NCBI GenBank assembly: GCA_037954325.1
Contig: JBBMNZ010000027.1
Coordinates: 5,576,001 to 5,640,000 of the forward strand
Direction: 5' to 3'
DNA: 64,000 bases
Source: Fistularia commersonii
Taxonomy: Eukaryota > Chordata > Actinopteri > Syngnathiformes > Fistulariidae
Positions within the stretch are counted from its first letter, which is position 1; each line of letters opens with the position of its first letter. The notes under the pieces are model-generated. The model was not told the DNA's origin, did no database searches, and was given only the letters and a program-made list of their open reading frames with translations. A program made the position numbers and the translations under genes. This document shows positions 62,499 to 64,000 of this stretch, piece by piece.

Positions 62499-63905
62499 AT
62501 GGCACCCAAAATTCTTTTACTTTCACATTCGTTGAGAGGGGACTGGTTTGTTGCAAGATATTTCAGACGTTGTGTTGTCAGAAAAATGACAGAAATTAAG
62601 GTCGATGACCGGTCGGAGTTGTTTTTGCTGTGAATACACTTCCATCACTGGTCACAGTATCAAGGAATGTACCACTAAGCCTGTTGGAACCAATAGTCAT
62701 GGATTTTTATTGTATTTTATTCTAAATTCTGAGATTACTGACATTAAATGTTACTTTATTCACTCAAACCTATCAACTGTTTGCATTATTCTACATGCTC
62801 AACCTTAATGACTTAATCCAAAACCCTATCTGAACACTGCTGAAACTTCAAAGTTCTGAAAAATGTTTTGTAGTTTCTTACTCTTTTGTGAACACGACAT
62901 TTTGATATCACGTATTTTCTTCAACAGAAATTATTTGTGCACCACCTTGAGCAGCAACAACATAAAGCCAACTTCTTACCAGACTACATTCCCTTTGTAG
63001 CATGTACTTACAGCCACTGAATTTACAAACTCAAGGAAAATATCAATATTTAAAAGACAATCAAGAAAAGAACTCTACTAAAATAAATAAAGAAATAATA
63101 AATAAAATAAATTACGGATGGTGGGTAGTCTAAGTATCCCAAAGTATTTGTTACTTACAACAAATTTAATAATTCAAGCAGACCTCATATTGTTCGTGAT
63201 CCATGTCTGGTTATATCTGTTTGCTGGAGTTAGTGCAAATAGATCAAATATGTATTAGTCTGAGTGATTTAAGCAAAAATGTTTTCCTCTTTTTGTTATT
63301 GGTTTTCATTCACTATTCACTACAACATTATTTCATATCTTATGATGGCAGTTTTAATGGATAAGGACGTCAGAAATCACTCTTGGCACCGCTGTTTTTG
63401 GCTTGAGGGATAAAAGCTGATTTATCTTTGATGCATTCAAATGTTTTTTTTATATTCTCTTTCTTAAAATCACAGCAATATTAATTGCATACTATTCTTG
63501 CTTTAATATATACATACATATGTTCCTTGTTTCATTTATCTTTTTCTTTTTTACAAATGGAGTTATAGCTGATAAATCTCAGTTTCAAGTCTTGTAAAGC
63601 TATTACAGGGTTTTGAATGAATTTGTTTTTCTTTTATATTTCCCCAGTTAATCACAGAACTTAGACAAAGAGCTGAGGAAGAGAGTGATTATCACCAAGG
63701 TCTTCCTACATCTCCTGATAGCTATCTTACATCATTCGAATTCCAAAAAAGTCAAATGCAAAGGATCTCATTGAGAATGTTGTGTACGTCCACCTTTCCA
63801 GAGTTGCTGGATGCATATCTGACTCTACTAGACACTGAGGGCAAGAAGCTGGACTCAGAAATTCCCACACCAGGATTTTATTCATGGTATCTACTCAGCT
63901 TTTGA
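62499..63905 (+). CDS. Unrecognised plus-strand gene candidate, divergent from rcn1
   Basis: Three exon-like segments are compatible in phase. Segment 1, 62499-62600, is ATG-initiated (34 codons, MAPKILLLSHSLRGDWF...), with a weak donor GTCGAT. Segment 2, 62928-62996, follows TTTTCTTCAACAG and reads KLFVHHLEQQQHKANFLPDY, with donor GTAGCA. Segment 3, 63648-63905, follows the strong acceptor CTTTTATATTTCCCCAG and is open for 85 codons, including LITELRQRAEEESDYHQGLP and STFPELLDAYLTLLDTEGKK, ending in TGA. An AATAAA lies eight bases after the stop, so segment 3 could be a terminal exon. No known family was recognised. Segment 3 is the best supported; segment 1 is speculative. It could also be a decayed gene. 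Confidence 0.35.
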
Positions 63906-64000
63906 TAGTGCTAATAAAGACATTTCAATGTACCAAAAGGCCACAGCAAGTCCTGTTAAATGGTTTAAATCCAGCAAACTGTTTTTGAAACCAGTCCCCG

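Overview
This is vertebrate nuclear DNA, almost certainly from a ray-finned (teleost) fish. The genes are split by GT-AG introns, most introns are short, and dinucleotide and tetranucleotide microsatellites are abundant. Several short interspersed repeats are of kinds I know from teleost genomes. No bacterial, viral or organellar gene structure was seen. The window carries the vertebrate WT1 neighbourhood (human 11p13) in conserved order and orientation: depdc7 - qser1 - prrg4 - eif3m - wt1 - rcn1. As in human, wt1 is transcribed opposite to the other five. The mammalian gene CCDC73, which lies between EIF3M and PRRG4 in human, is not visible here.

Layout. 1-4.7 kb: 5' part of depdc7 (minus strand, four coding exons, cut by the left edge). 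4.7-7.9 kb: intergenic. 7.9-19.5 kb: qser1 (minus, 13 coding exons, 1669 aa), with two old retroelement-type repeats in its introns and a (GT)63 tract just upstream of its promoter. 19.6-20.9 kb: spacer with an RTE-like LINE fragment. 20.9-24.3 kb: prrg4 (minus, six coding exons, 219 aa). 24.3-27.1 kb: spacer. 27.1-32.7 kb: eif3m (minus, 11 coding exons, 375 aa). 32.7-43.1 kb: about 10 kb upstream of wt1, with a (GATA)n/(GACA)n block, a hAT-type MITE with its target duplication, and an unexplained exon-like open stretch. 43.1-49.45 kb: wt1 (plus, nine coding exons, 409 or 412 aa), with the +/-KTS alternative donor intact. 49.5-56.5 kb: spacer with a possible small secreted-protein ORF and a possible conserved non-coding element. 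56.5-62.1 kb: rcn1 (minus, six coding exons, 319 aa, six EF hands, HDEL). 62.1-64 kb: the rcn1 CpG-rich promoter, followed on the plus strand by unrecognised exon-like segments ending in a stop codon and an AATAAA.

The genes are not an operon. WT1 is a zinc-finger regulator of urogenital development. EIF3M is a translation initiation subunit. QSER1 is a chromatin/DNA-methylation guard. PRRG4 is a Gla-domain membrane protein. RCN1 is an ER calcium-binding protein. DEPDC7 is a DEP-domain protein. Their linkage probably reflects regulatory sequence spread over neighbouring introns and spacers, as is known for the WT1-PAX6 region. Exon boundaries were read by hand from splice sites. For the five complete genes the phases close exactly and the summed coding length is a multiple of three. 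The most novel-looking items are the unassigned exon-like segments at 37.95-38.34 kb and 62.5-63.9 kb and the 79-codon secreted-type ORF at 49.8-50.04 kb. None of them could be named.
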